From Prevotella sp. (GTDB lineage Bacteria; Bacteroidota; Bacteroidia; Bacteroidales; Bacteroidaceae): a stretch of 64,000 nt of DNA. The DNA is taken from assembly GCA_017458225.1 (NCBI GenBank), contig JAFTFX010000026.1, positions 82,538-146,537 on the forward strand. Direction: 5' to 3'. Shown piece by piece: positions 25,521 through 32,489 of the stretch. The position numbers were made by a program, and so were the translations under genes. Positions within the stretch are counted from its first letter, which is position 1; every line of letters begins with the position of its first letter. Below the pieces are notes generated by a model. That model was not told where the DNA came from, did no database searches, and worked only from the letters and a program-made list of their open reading frames with translations.

Positions 25521-28355
25521 ATGAAGAAAACGACACTTTTGTTTCTGATGCTGGCCGTTGTCCAGTTGTTGCCGGCACAGAACGCTTTACCCCAAGACCC
25601 TGAGGTGCGGGTGGGCAAACTGAAGAACGGTCTCACCTATTATATCCGTCACAACGACAAGGAGCCCGGCCTGGCCGACTTCTACATTGCCCAGCGTGTG
25701 GGCAGCATTTTGGAAGAGCCGCGCCAGCGCGGCTTGGCCCACTTCCTGGAGCACATGGCCTTCAACGGCACAAAGAACTTCCCAGGCAAGGGGAAACGTT
25801 TAGGCATCGTGCCCTGGTGCGAAACCATCGGCGTGAAGTTCGGTGCCAACCTCAATGCCTATACCTCCGTCGACCAGACGGTCTACCACATAGGCTCGGC
25901 TCCACTGAAGCGCGAGGGCATTCTCGACAGTTGTTTGCTGGTGCTGCACGACTGGAGCCACTACTTGTTGCTGGAGGATGCCGAGATCGACAAGGAGCGC
26001 GGCGTGATTCATGAGGAGTGGCGCACGCGCCGTGCAGGCAAAGCCGTTCAGCGACTGATGGAGCAGGCCATGCCGAAGGTATACAAGGGCACGAAGTATG
26101 AAGACTGCATGCCCATTGGTTCGATGGACATCGTCGACAACTTCCCCTATCAGGACCTGCGCGACTACTACAACAAGTGGTATCGCCCCGACCTGCAGGC
26201 CGTCGTTGTGGTGGGCGATGTCAACGTGGACAAGGTGGAGAAGAAAATCAAGAAGATGTTCTCGCCCATTCCGCTGCCCAAGCAGCGTGCCGAGCGCATC
26301 TACTATCCCGTTGACGACAACGACAAGATGATTGTCGACATTGAGAAAGATGCTGAACAGCCCATCGTGCTCTGCCATCTCTACATGAAGCGCGATGCCA
26401 CCCCCGACGACCAGAAGAACAACGAGCAGTACCTGCGTGCCGACTATATTGACGAGCTGATTAGCTGGATGATGAACGGTCGTCTGGGCGAGTTGAAACA
26501 GCAGGCCGTGCCTCCCTTCCAGAGTGCCACTGGCCGTGCCTCCAGCTTCTTCCTCAGTCGCACGAAAGAGGCTTTTTCGCTCAGCGTCAGTTGCAAGCAG
26601 GAAAGTATTCTGGGCGGTCTCGTAACGGCGGTGGCTGCCTGTGAGCAGGCTCGTCAGCAGGGCTTTTCGCAAGAAGAGTTCGAACGTGCCAAGAAGTTCC
26701 GTTTGAACCACGACGAGCGCAAGTTCAACGAGCGCCACGACCGCACCAACTCGAAGTTGGTCAGCCTCTGCGTGCAGCACTTCCTGACAGGCGAACCCCT
26801 CATCTCGATAGAAGACAAGTGGCAGCTGACGCAGAAGTTCGACCGCGAGGTGACGCTTCAAGAGGTGAACCGCGCCGTTCGCGAACTCATCACCGACCGC
26901 AACCAGGTGTTCATCATGTATGCCCCTGACAAAGAGACCGTTAGCCTGCCAACAGAGCAGCAGCTGGAGGATGTCATTCTGGCCACCCAGCGTCAGCAGT
27001 ATGCTCCCTATCAGGAAGAAACCCCTGAGCAGACGCTTGACAGCTATTTTCAGAACCTTAACCTTCAGGCCTCAGCCTCCAATGCCATCACCAGCGAGCG
27101 TCCCTGGCAGCACGGCTTCACCGAGCTCACGCTGAGCAACGGCATGAAGGTCTACGTGCGCCAGACCGACTTCAGCAAGAACACCATCCAAATGACGATG
27201 CGCGCCGAGGGTGGCGTGAGCGTCTACGACGACAGCGACATTCCGCAGTTCTCGCTCATCTCCAGCAGCATCAGCGAGGCTGGCGTAGGCCCGTGGGATG
27301 CCAAGCAGCTGCGCAAGGTGCTGACGGGCAAGAGCGTTCGCGTGCAGCCCTCCGTGGGCAGTCGCTCGCAGAGCATCAGCGGCGGTGCTTCGCTGAAGGA
27401 TGCCGAGGCCATGATGCAGCTGGCCTATCTCTATTTCACACAGCCTCGCCGCGACACGGCGGCCTTCGCAGGACTGGTGAACCGTTCCCACTCGTTCCTG
27501 AACAACCGCAATGCCTCGCCGCGTGTCGACTATAACGACTCTATCTCTGCCATCCTCTACGGTCATCATCCCCGTCTGGAGCCCATGACGCAGGAACGGC
27601 TGCTGAAGGCCAACTACGACCGCATCTTCGAGATCTATCAGGAGCGTTTCTCGAATGCCGCCGACTTCCAGACGGTCATCATCGGCAATATGTCGCTCGA
27701 CGAGCTGCGCCCACTCATTTGCAAGTATCTGGCCACGCTGCCTGCCACCGGTAAGCACACGGGCACCGACTGGAGCCACGTGCCTCAGCTGGTGAAGCAG
27801 GATGCTGCCCACGTCTTCAAGAAGAAAATGTCGACTCCGCTGGCCAATGTCAGCATCTTCTATGCCGCCGATGTGGAGTTCACACCGAAGAACGACCTCG
27901 TGCTTGACTTCCTGAAGCGTTGCCTCTCCATCGCCTATACCGACTCGGTGCGCGAGGAGAAAGGCGGCACATACGGCGTATCGGTCGATTTCGAACTGGA
28001 TCGCGACGACAAGCCTACGGCCACCTTCCGCATCAGCTACAATGCCGACCCGTCGCGCTACGAGGAGCTGAACCCCATCATCTACCAGCAGCTGCGCAAC
28101 ATTGCCGAGCGCGGCCCTGAGCCCACCTCGATGCAGAAGGTCAGCGAGTATCTGATCAAGCAGTATGGGCAGGCCGCCATCACCAACGACTACTGGAACT
28201 ACATCGTATGGCACCAGCTGGACGACGATGCCGACTTCGACAAAGACTACTGTGAGATGTGCCGGCAGCTGACCGCACACGACGTACAGCAGATGGCCCA
28301 GCGGCTGTTGCAGTCGGGCTATCGTGTTGAGGTGACAATGCTCTCAGAAGAATAG
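25521..28355 (+). CDS. Periplasmic M16 (pitrilysin/insulinase) zinc peptidase
   Basis: A 944-residue exported peptidase; the ATG at 25521 (MKKTTLLF) directly precedes the signal peptide. The inverted zinc motif HFLEH is at residues 74-78 (His74 and His78 ligands, Glu77 base), and the third ligand lies in 'ERGVIHEEW' near residue 165. The typical four-domain M16 architecture is present: active N-terminal half, and a second half starting near 'FTELTLSNGMKVYVRQTDFS' with no HxxEH, plus 'EEKGGTYGVSVDFELD', the family's C-terminal substrate motif. These enzymes degrade short peptides in a closed chamber. The neighbouring divergent TonB receptor might deliver peptides, but that is only context. Confidence 0.92.
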   Translation: MKKTTLLFLMLAVVQLLPAQNALPQDPEVRVGKLKNGLTYYIRHNDKEPGLADFYIAQRVGSILEEPRQRGLAHFLEHMAFNGTKNFPGKGKRLGIVPWCETIGVKFGANLNAYTSVDQTVYHIGSAPLKREGILDSCLLVLHDWSHYLLLEDAEIDKERGVIHEEWRTRRAGKAVQRLMEQAMPKVYKGTKYEDCMPIGSMDIVDNFPYQDLRDYYNKWYRPDLQAVVVVGDVNVDKVEKKIKKMFSPIPLPKQRAERIYYPVDDNDKMIVDIEKDAEQPIVLCHLYMKRDATPDDQKNNEQYLRADYIDELISWMMNGRLGELKQQAVPPFQSATGRASSFFLSRTKEAFSLSVSCKQESILGGLVTAVAACEQARQQGFSQEEFERAKKFRLNHDERKFNERHDRTNSKLVSLCVQHFLTGEPLISIEDKWQLTQKFDREVTLQEVNRAVRELITDRNQVFIMYAPDKETVSLPTEQQLEDVILATQRQQYAPYQEETPEQTLDSYFQNLNLQASASNAITSERPWQHGFTELTLSNGMKVYVRQTDFSKNTIQMTMRAEGGVSVYDDSDIPQFSLISSSISEAGVGPWDAKQLRKVLTGKSVRVQPSVGSRSQSISGGASLKDAEAMMQLAYLYFTQPRRDTAAFAGLVNRSHSFLNNRNASPRVDYNDSISAILYGHHPRLEPMTQERLLKANYDRIFEIYQERFSNAADFQTVIIGNMSLDELRPLICKYLATLPATGKHTGTDWSHVPQLVKQDAAHVFKKKMSTPLANVSIFYAADVEFTPKNDLVLDFLKRCLSIAYTDSVREEKGGTYGVSVDFELDRDDKPTATFRISYNADPSRYEELNPIIYQQLRNIAERGPEPTSMQKVSEYLIKQYGQAAITNDYWNYIVWHQLDDDADFDKDYCEMCRQLTAHDVQQMAQRLLQSGYRVEVTMLSEE

Positions 28356-28369
28356 TTTGCTACATGCCG

Positions 28370-29272
28370 TCAGCAGAATAGCGCTTCGGCATCTACCGTG
28401 ATATCACTGCAGCCGACCTTGTCCCACGAAAAGCGTGCGACGAGGTCGGTTGCTTTCGTGGGTGCGGGCTGTTCCTGCAGACCTGCCAGCCACGCCAGTC
28501 GGCCAATGATCTGTGCTGCCTCGTGCCGCTCCCTCAATACGCCCATGTCAAGACTTCGGTCGCGCTTGGACAGGCGTTGCCCCTCCCCGTTGCAGAGCAG
28601 GGGCAGGTGGATGAACTGCGGCGGCGTGAACCCCAGCAGCTCGGCCACATAGATTTGCTGAGGAGAAGAGAGCAACAGGTCGCGACCGCGCACCACCTCG
28701 TCGATGCCCATCAGCGCGTCGTCGACCACCACAGCCAGCTGGTAGGCCCACGCACCGTCCTTGCGGCGAATGATGAAGTCGCCCACCTGCTGGGCCAGGT
28801 TCACACACTGTTCACTGTAATGACCGTCGGTGAACGTTCGCTCTTCGTCGGGCACCATCAGTCGGGTGGCAGCAGGTTTGCCGGGCTGGGGTTCGCGATG
28901 GCGGCAAGTGCCGGCATAGACCACGCGGCCGTCGCTCTCGTGGGGAGCCTGCGTGGCCAGCAGGTCGCTTCGCGTGCAGTAGCAGGGGTAGGTGAGGCCT
29001 TTCTCCCTAAGCCGCTCGTAGTAGTGCTGGTAGATGTCGCCTCGCTCGTGCTGGTAGACGGGCTCTCCGTCCCATGTCAGCCCCAGCCACAGCAGGTCGT
29101 CCATCAGCAGATCGGCATATTCCTGTCGCGACCGCTGAGGGTCAATGTCCTCGATGCGCAGCAACCACTCGCCGCCCTTGCTCCTGGCCGACAGCCACGA
29201 CAGCAGTGCACTGAACACGTTGCCCAGGTGCATGCGGCCGGTTGGCGAGGGTGCAAATCGTCCTCTTGTCAT
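28370..29272 (-). CDS. gluQ: Glutamyl-Q tRNA(Asp) synthetase
   Basis: A 300-residue, truncated glutamyl-tRNA synthetase-like enzyme that attaches glutamate to the queuosine base of tRNA-Asp. The class I HIGH-type motif is 'PSPTGRMHLGN' at residues 8-18 and the KMSKS-type motif is 'RLSKRD'. 'YPCYCTRSD' and 'AGTCRHRE' supply the zinc-binding cysteines. The protein lacks the anticodon-binding domain of full GluRS, as expected for this paralog. It ends 14 bp from the convergent M16 peptidase gene. A weak TACTTTTG box lies about 24 bp before its start codon. Confidence 0.93.
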   Translation of the reverse strand: MTRGRFAPSPTGRMHLGNVFSALLSWLSARSKGGEWLLRIEDIDPQRSRQEYADLLMDDLLWLGLTWDGEPVYQHERGDIYQHYYERLREKGLTYPCYCTRSDLLATQAPHESDGRVVYAGTCRHREPQPGKPAATRLMVPDEERTFTDGHYSEQCVNLAQQVGDFIIRRKDGAWAYQLAVVVDDALMGIDEVVRGRDLLLSSPQQIYVAELLGFTPPQFIHLPLLCNGEGQRLSKRDRSLDMGVLRERHEAAQIIGRLAWLAGLQEQPAPTKATDLVARFSWDKVGCSDITVDAEALFC

Positions 29273-29295
29273 GATCTCATCTGCTTTTTCGGCTG

Positions 29296-29303
29296 CAAAA
29301 GTA
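29296..29303 (-). promoter_or_regulatory. Possible -7 box for gluQ
   Basis: TACTTTTG on the minus strand fits TAnnTTTG and lies 23 bp before the gluQ ATG, but I see no convincing TTG at -33. Confidence 0.45.
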
Positions 29304-29381
29304 CGAAATAATTTGGAAATTACAGAATCTTCAGATTCTCATTCAATAGTAGTTGCTTAGTGATATGCATGAAACCGATTT

Positions 29382-29444
29382 ACAAACTCGTCGACTTTGT
29401 CGAACAAACTCGTCGACTTTGTTGAACAAACTCGTCGACTTTGT
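29382..29444 (+). repeat. Three 22-bp tandem repeats, intergenic
   Basis: ACAAACTCGTCGACTTTGT occurs exactly three times (29382-29400, 29404-29422, 29426-29444), separated by CGA and TGA, giving a 22-bp period. Each unit is an imperfect palindrome around GTCGAC. The array lies in the 200-bp gap between the histidine kinase 3' end and gluQ. Confidence 0.9.
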
Positions 29445-29474
29445 AAGATGATCTCATTGCAGTCTGATTCTAAT

Positions 29475-30380
29475 TCAATATTCTTTGCAATCCAAGGTGA
29501 GTATAAACCCTGCGTGGCACCCTGGTAATGGCTTTTGGGCAAGGTCGAGCATGCCGCCTTGCTGAATCATCATGCGGCGACTCAGGGAGAGGCCGATGCC
29601 GCTGCCACTGCGCTTCGTTGTGAAGAAAGGAACAAAGAGCGACTGGCGGTTCTCGGCAGGGATGGGCTGACCGTCGTTGCCGAAATGAAGTCTCAATTGA
29701 CTGGTGGATGGTGTAATTCCCGACATGCCTTCGCCTGTTGGTTGCCTTTCATCAATCAGTGCAATGGCAATCTTCTTTGCTTCGGCTTCTACTGCATTCT
29801 TTGTTAGGTTCATCAGTACTTGGCGCAGCATGCCGGCATCTGCGTGGACCTCGATGTGGGGAGGCACGCTGATCTCCCACGTCAGTTTAGGGTATGCTTT
29901 GCAGACATCATCAAGCAGCGGACGAAGCAGCACGTCTGTCAATACCGGTTTTTCCAGTGTGGACATCTTGCGGTAGTTGGCTACAAAGTCGCTCAGATGG
30001 CGGCTGGTGTCGTAGATGGCTTGAATGCCAGGCTCGAGCGGCGTGCCTTTCACGTCGTCGCGGCTGAGCATTGACTGGCTGATGCTGGTGATGGGGGCCG
30101 TAGCGTTCATCATCTCGTGGGTTAGCACACGGGTGAGTCGCTCCCATGACTCCACCTCGTTCTGGTTCACCTGTTGGCGGATGACATCGCCCAGCTGGTT
30201 CAGTGTCTGCTGCATGGCGCGTTCGCCCGGCAACAGTCCGTTGGTGGGAAGTCGGAAGGTGAAGTCGCGGTTGCGGATAGCCTCCTGCATCAAGTGGGCA
30301 CGGAGCTTCAGCGACCGCTGATGGTGCACGAACCAACAGGCTAAGAAGACAACTACAATACCTATTAATATATACCACAT
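29475..30380 (-). CDS. Membrane sensor histidine kinase without a sensor domain
   Basis: A 301-residue kinase. Residues 3-18 are the only membrane segment, followed by a short linker. The H-box 'RVLTHEMMNATAPI' has phospho-acceptor His88. The catalytic domain shows the N-box 'NLTKNAVEA', 'HFGNDGQPI', 'FVPFFTTKRSGSGIGLSL' and the G2 Gly-rich lid. It resembles NtrB/PorY-like kinases but is much shorter, with no periplasmic or PAS sensor domain, so the signal may come from the membrane or a partner protein. Its start codon is 11 bp downstream of the response regulator's stop codon, and the two form one transcription unit. The likely target set is the adjacent efflux module. Confidence 0.88.
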   Translation of the reverse strand: MWYILIGIVVVFLACWFVHHQRSLKLRAHLMQEAIRNRDFTFRLPTNGLLPGERAMQQTLNQLGDVIRQQVNQNEVESWERLTRVLTHEMMNATAPITSISQSMLSRDDVKGTPLEPGIQAIYDTSRHLSDFVANYRKMSTLEKPVLTDVLLRPLLDDVCKAYPKLTWEISVPPHIEVHADAGMLRQVLMNLTKNAVEAEAKKIAIALIDERQPTGEGMSGITPSTSQLRLHFGNDGQPIPAENRQSLFVPFFTTKRSGSGIGLSLSRRMMIQQGGMLDLAQKPLPGCHAGFILTLDCKEY

Positions 30381-30391
30381 AATGGAAGTAT

Positions 30392-30958
30392 CTATCTACT
30401 CCCTTCTCCTCTTGGAGAGGGGCCGGGGGCGAGGCTCCTTATCTTGTTATAGAGTGTCTGCCGCGTGATGCCCAGCAGTTCGGCAGCCTGCGAGAGATTG
30501 CCGTGACAATGGTCGATGGTGCGGCGTATATGGTCTTTCTCAATTTCATCGAGCGAGACAATCTCGTTCTTCATTTCGAGCACATCCTTCAGTTTGCGGA
30601 TGAGCTCGTCGTTGTCCCAAGGCTTGGTGATGAAGTCGGCAGCTCCGCTCTTCAGCCCTTTGACCGCCAATGACACGTCGGCGTATGCCGTCAGCAGTAC
30701 CACTGGTGTCTGTGGATGCTGCTTGCAGATGGCTCGCAGCCAGAACAGACCTTCCTGTCCGCTGTTCACGCCCAGTGAGAAGTTCATATCCAATAACACG
30801 ATGTCTATCTCCTCCTGCGCCATCGTTTTCAGAATGTCATCAGGACGGTTCATCGTCAGTATGCGTTCGAAGAGACTATCCAGAAGATAGCGCATTGCCG
30901 TCAAGATTGACGGGTTGTCGTCGACAACCAATATCGTTCCGTATTTGTTCATCGTCAT
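30392..30958 (-). CDS. Response regulator with Fis-type HTH and no AAA+ domain
   Basis: A 188-residue regulator starting at ATG 30958 (MTMNKYG), just downstream of the -7 box at 30991-30984. The receiver domain spans residues 6-125: acidic pair Asp13-Asp14, phospho-acceptor Asp57 in 'DIVLLDMNF', and Lys112 in 'FITKPWD'. Residues about 148-175 are a Fis-family helix-turn-helix ('HGNLSQAAELLGITRQTLYN'). The sigma-54-activating AAA+ domain normally found between these two in NtrC/ZraR-type proteins is absent, as in the RegA/PrrA class, so it is unlikely to need sigma-54. The last 12 residues ('APGPSPRGEGSR') are encoded by a palindromic repeat (30399-30435), which also sets the stop codon. See the operators at 32373-32412 and 37148-37187. 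Confidence 0.87.
   Translation of the reverse strand: MTMNKYGTILVVDDNPSILTAMRYLLDSLFERILTMNRPDDILKTMAQEEIDIVLLDMNFSLGVNSGQEGLFWLRAICKQHPQTPVVLLTAYADVSLAVKGLKSGAADFITKPWDNDELIRKLKDVLEMKNEIVSLDEIEKDHIRRTIDHCHGNLSQAAELLGITRQTLYNKIRSLAPGPSPRGEGSR
30399..30435 (-). repeat. Palindromic GC-rich element, single copy at a gene 3' end
   Basis: A member of the palindrome family also seen at 44433-44604, in pyrG and in gltB. The core arms CCCCTCTCC and GGAGAAGGG and the flanking CCCCGGC-type stretch read, on the coding strand, as the peptide PGPSPRGEGS. It forms the last codons of the response regulator gene, with the stop codon just after it. Confidence 0.75.
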
Positions 30959-30983
30959 TTTTTGTGATACAGGTTCGGGGGAG

Positions 30984-31014
30984 CAAAGATACATCATGTT
31001 GGCTAAATGGCCAA
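30984..31014 (-). promoter_or_regulatory. Promoter of the response regulator/kinase genes
   Basis: On the minus strand, TATCTTTG (30991-30984) with TTG (31014-31012) and a 20-bp spacer. It shows that an upstream ATG at 31018 cannot be the start of this gene. Confidence 0.7.
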
Positions 31015-31144
31015 GCAAAGTGCAATAAAAGTGCTGTTAAAACATCGATTTTGTCTTTTATCTCAACTTTTCAATTCTTTTCTCAACGCTTTTTTCTCAA
31101 AAACGGTTAAATATTCTCCTTTGCTTGAAGTTTTTTTGATAAAG

Positions 31145-31178
31145 TTGAAGACGAATTAAGAAAAAGTTTGTATATTTG
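31145..31178 (+). promoter_or_regulatory. Promoter of the MNT nucleotidyltransferase gene
   Basis: TATATTTG (31171-31178) with TTG at 31145-31147 (23-bp spacer). It overlaps the GTG at 31178, so the ATG at 31202 is the better start codon. Confidence 0.55.
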
Positions 31179-31201
31179 TGGCCGACATTGATGGAATCTC
31201 T

Positions 31202-31510
31202 ATGGCACCAAGGACACGACAAGAATACATAGAAATACTAAAAAATCATGCTGATGTGCTAAAGAAAAACTATGGCATCAGTTATATGAGACTGTTTGGC
31301 TCTGTCGCTAAGGACGAGCATCATGGTGACAGCGATGTAGATCTCTTTGTTGTCATGCCTGCAAAGGCTTATACGCTATGTGCCGCTGCCGATTATCTGG
31401 AGTCAATACTTGGTACAAATGTAGACTTGATACGTAAGCATGACAATATGCGCCCTTTTTTCTTGAATCAAATCAATAAGTATGGAATCGATATCTTTGG
31501 AAAAGCGTGA
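31202..31510 (+). CDS. Minimal nucleotidyltransferase (MntA-like), without its HEPN partner
   Basis: A 102-residue protein with the pol-beta superfamily active site 'MRLFGSVAKDEHHGDSDVDLFV': GS motif, then Asp-x-Asp. Such minimal nucleotidyltransferases usually pair with a HEPN-domain ribonuclease (HepT/DUF86) encoded immediately downstream, which they silence by AMPylation. Here the following frame (ATG in the overlap near 31486) runs for only about 40 codons with no HEPN motif (Rx4-6H) before a stop. The partner therefore seems to be missing or lost. An orphan antitoxin or a solitary transferase are both possible. Confidence 0.8.
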   Translation: MAPRTRQEYIEILKNHADVLKKNYGISYMRLFGSVAKDEHHGDSDVDLFVVMPAKAYTLCAAADYLESILGTNVDLIRKHDNMRPFFLNQINKYGIDIFGKA

Positions 31511-31689
31511 GGGTGAGTATATACTTATTTACCACAAACACCGTGGCTACCCCACAAAACAAAGGCGTTTCGGGCAATTTAGATTTTCGTCAAAAATCAC
31601 TGTGTAAAACCAGTCGTGGCCATATCTGACATTTCGTGGCCTTACACAATTCGGTTTAATAAACTTTGCGTGGCATTAGGAGAAGTTGG

Positions 31690-31720
31690 GGCAAGGCGAA
31701 TGGTCTTGCCTTTTCTTTTT
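31690..31720 (+). terminator. Rho-independent terminator
   Basis: The stem GGCAAG (31690-31695) with CTTGCC (31705-31710) is followed by TTTTCTTTTT. It lies in the 254-bp gap after the MNT gene. The rest of the gap has no credible gene; CGTGGC recurs four times in it without a clear structure. Confidence 0.7.
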
Positions 31721-31764
31721 ATGTATAAAGCGGCAGAGTTTTATAAGCAAAAGAATGTAAGTGT

Positions 31765-32035
31765 ATGATACAAGAACAATATGTTTCCTTTGAAACAGCC
31801 AAGCTGTTAAAAGAGAAAGGATTTAGTGAATCAACGATTCCATTTTATGAGGGGAATGGTAATTTCTGTAGTAGAATAGGAAACGTATGTCAGCCGTTTG
31901 ATTGGAATCACGATAAATTCGTTTTTTTATTCCGCGCCAACACAGCAAATGGCTATGCGATGGTTGAGGGAATATCATTTGATAGGCATTGTAGTTGTTT
32001 TTTATGCTCACGAAGATGCCATGCAAGGTGTGGGT
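31765..32035 (+). pseudogene. Frameshifted hypothetical gene, fused to a tatC remnant
   Basis: The frame from ATG 31765 begins 'MIQEQYVSFETAKLLKEKGF', a start I recognise from short hypothetical proteins common in Bacteroidota mobile DNA. The continuation of the same protein, 'YSAPTQQMAMRWLRE', is in the next frame. The break falls in a run of seven T (31922-31928): with six T the frame would read straight from 'NHDKFVF' into 'YSAPTQQ'. Beyond 'LREYHLIGIVVVFY' the open frame runs into the tatC fragment. This is a decayed gene unless the T-run length varies between cells. Confidence 0.65.
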
Positions 32036-32338
32036 ATAGATTTCCATTTCGAAGAGTTCCATGTGGAAATGATAGCCACCGACTTATCGAGCCAGTTCAT
32101 GACGCACATCACTACGGCGGTCTACCTGGGACTGTTGGGGGCCTCGCCGTATATTCTCTACGAACTATTCCGCTTCATTTCGCCTGCCCTCTATGAAAAC
32201 GAGCGCAAATATTCTGTACAAGTGGCAGCCATCATCACGCCCCCAGACCTGATGACGCTGATTCTCGTCACCATTCCGCTCTATCTGCTTTATGAGGTTA
32301 GCATAAGAGTGCTTAAATGGGTAGAGCCGATAGGGTAG
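32036..32338 (+). pseudogene. tatC: tatC remnant with internal deletion
   Basis: The frame reads 'FHVEMIATDLSSQFMTHITT' and 'YLGLLGASPYILYELFRF', then 'ISPALYENERKYS'. This is the conserved segment of TatC, the multispanning receptor of the twin-arginine protein export system. It then jumps directly to 'VAAIITPPDLMTLILVTIPL' and 'YLLYEVSI', the end of TatC. The central part of the protein (several of its six membrane segments) is missing without breaking the frame, and the N-terminus (first membrane helix) is replaced by the preceding decayed gene. It cannot be a working translocase subunit. Confidence 0.75.
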
Positions 32339-32372
32339 TAGTCTCTCCTCATTGCAATAAATTGGTGGGGAC

Positions 32373-32412
32373 TGTCTAAAAATCATACGGAAGAGTGTCT
32401 AATTATTAGACA
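32373..32412 (+). promoter_or_regulatory. Two-site operator upstream of tolC
   Basis: A half-site TGTCTAA at 32373 and a perfect 17-bp palindrome TGTCTAATTATTAGACA at 32396-32412 have starts 23 bp apart (about two helical turns). The same arrangement recurs at 37148-37187. The palindrome ends 49 bp before the -7 box of the tolC promoter. TGTC-n-GACA symmetry is usual for Fis-HTH response regulators, so the regulator at 30392-30958 is the natural candidate binder. Confidence 0.75.
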
Positions 32413-32436
32413 ATCTGACTTTTTGCGCTTCACCAG

Positions 32437-32469
32437 TTGATAAATGATCGGTGAAAAAGGATAACTTTG
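32437..32469 (+). promoter_or_regulatory. Promoter of the tolC-adaptor genes
   Basis: TAACTTTG (32462-32469) with TTG at 32437-32439 (22-bp spacer). The same TAACTTTGCAG string forms the -7 region of the ABC-permease promoter at 37237. Confidence 0.7.
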
Positions 32470-32489
32470 CAGCACAAAATTCAATAAAT

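Noticed and set aside
27072-28280. A 402-codon minus-strand open frame over the M16 peptidase gene
   Set aside because: Antisense to a well-supported peptidase; no domain and no promoter.
29357-29542. A 61-codon minus-strand frame over the 22-bp tandem repeats
   Set aside because: The reading comes from the repeat itself (recurring KVDEFV-like words) and overlaps the kinase 3' end; no start signal.
31511-31764. A tRNA or small RNA gene in the gap after the MNT gene
   Set aside because: No cloverleaf, T-loop or CCA end is found; only a terminator hairpin at 31690-31720 is supported.
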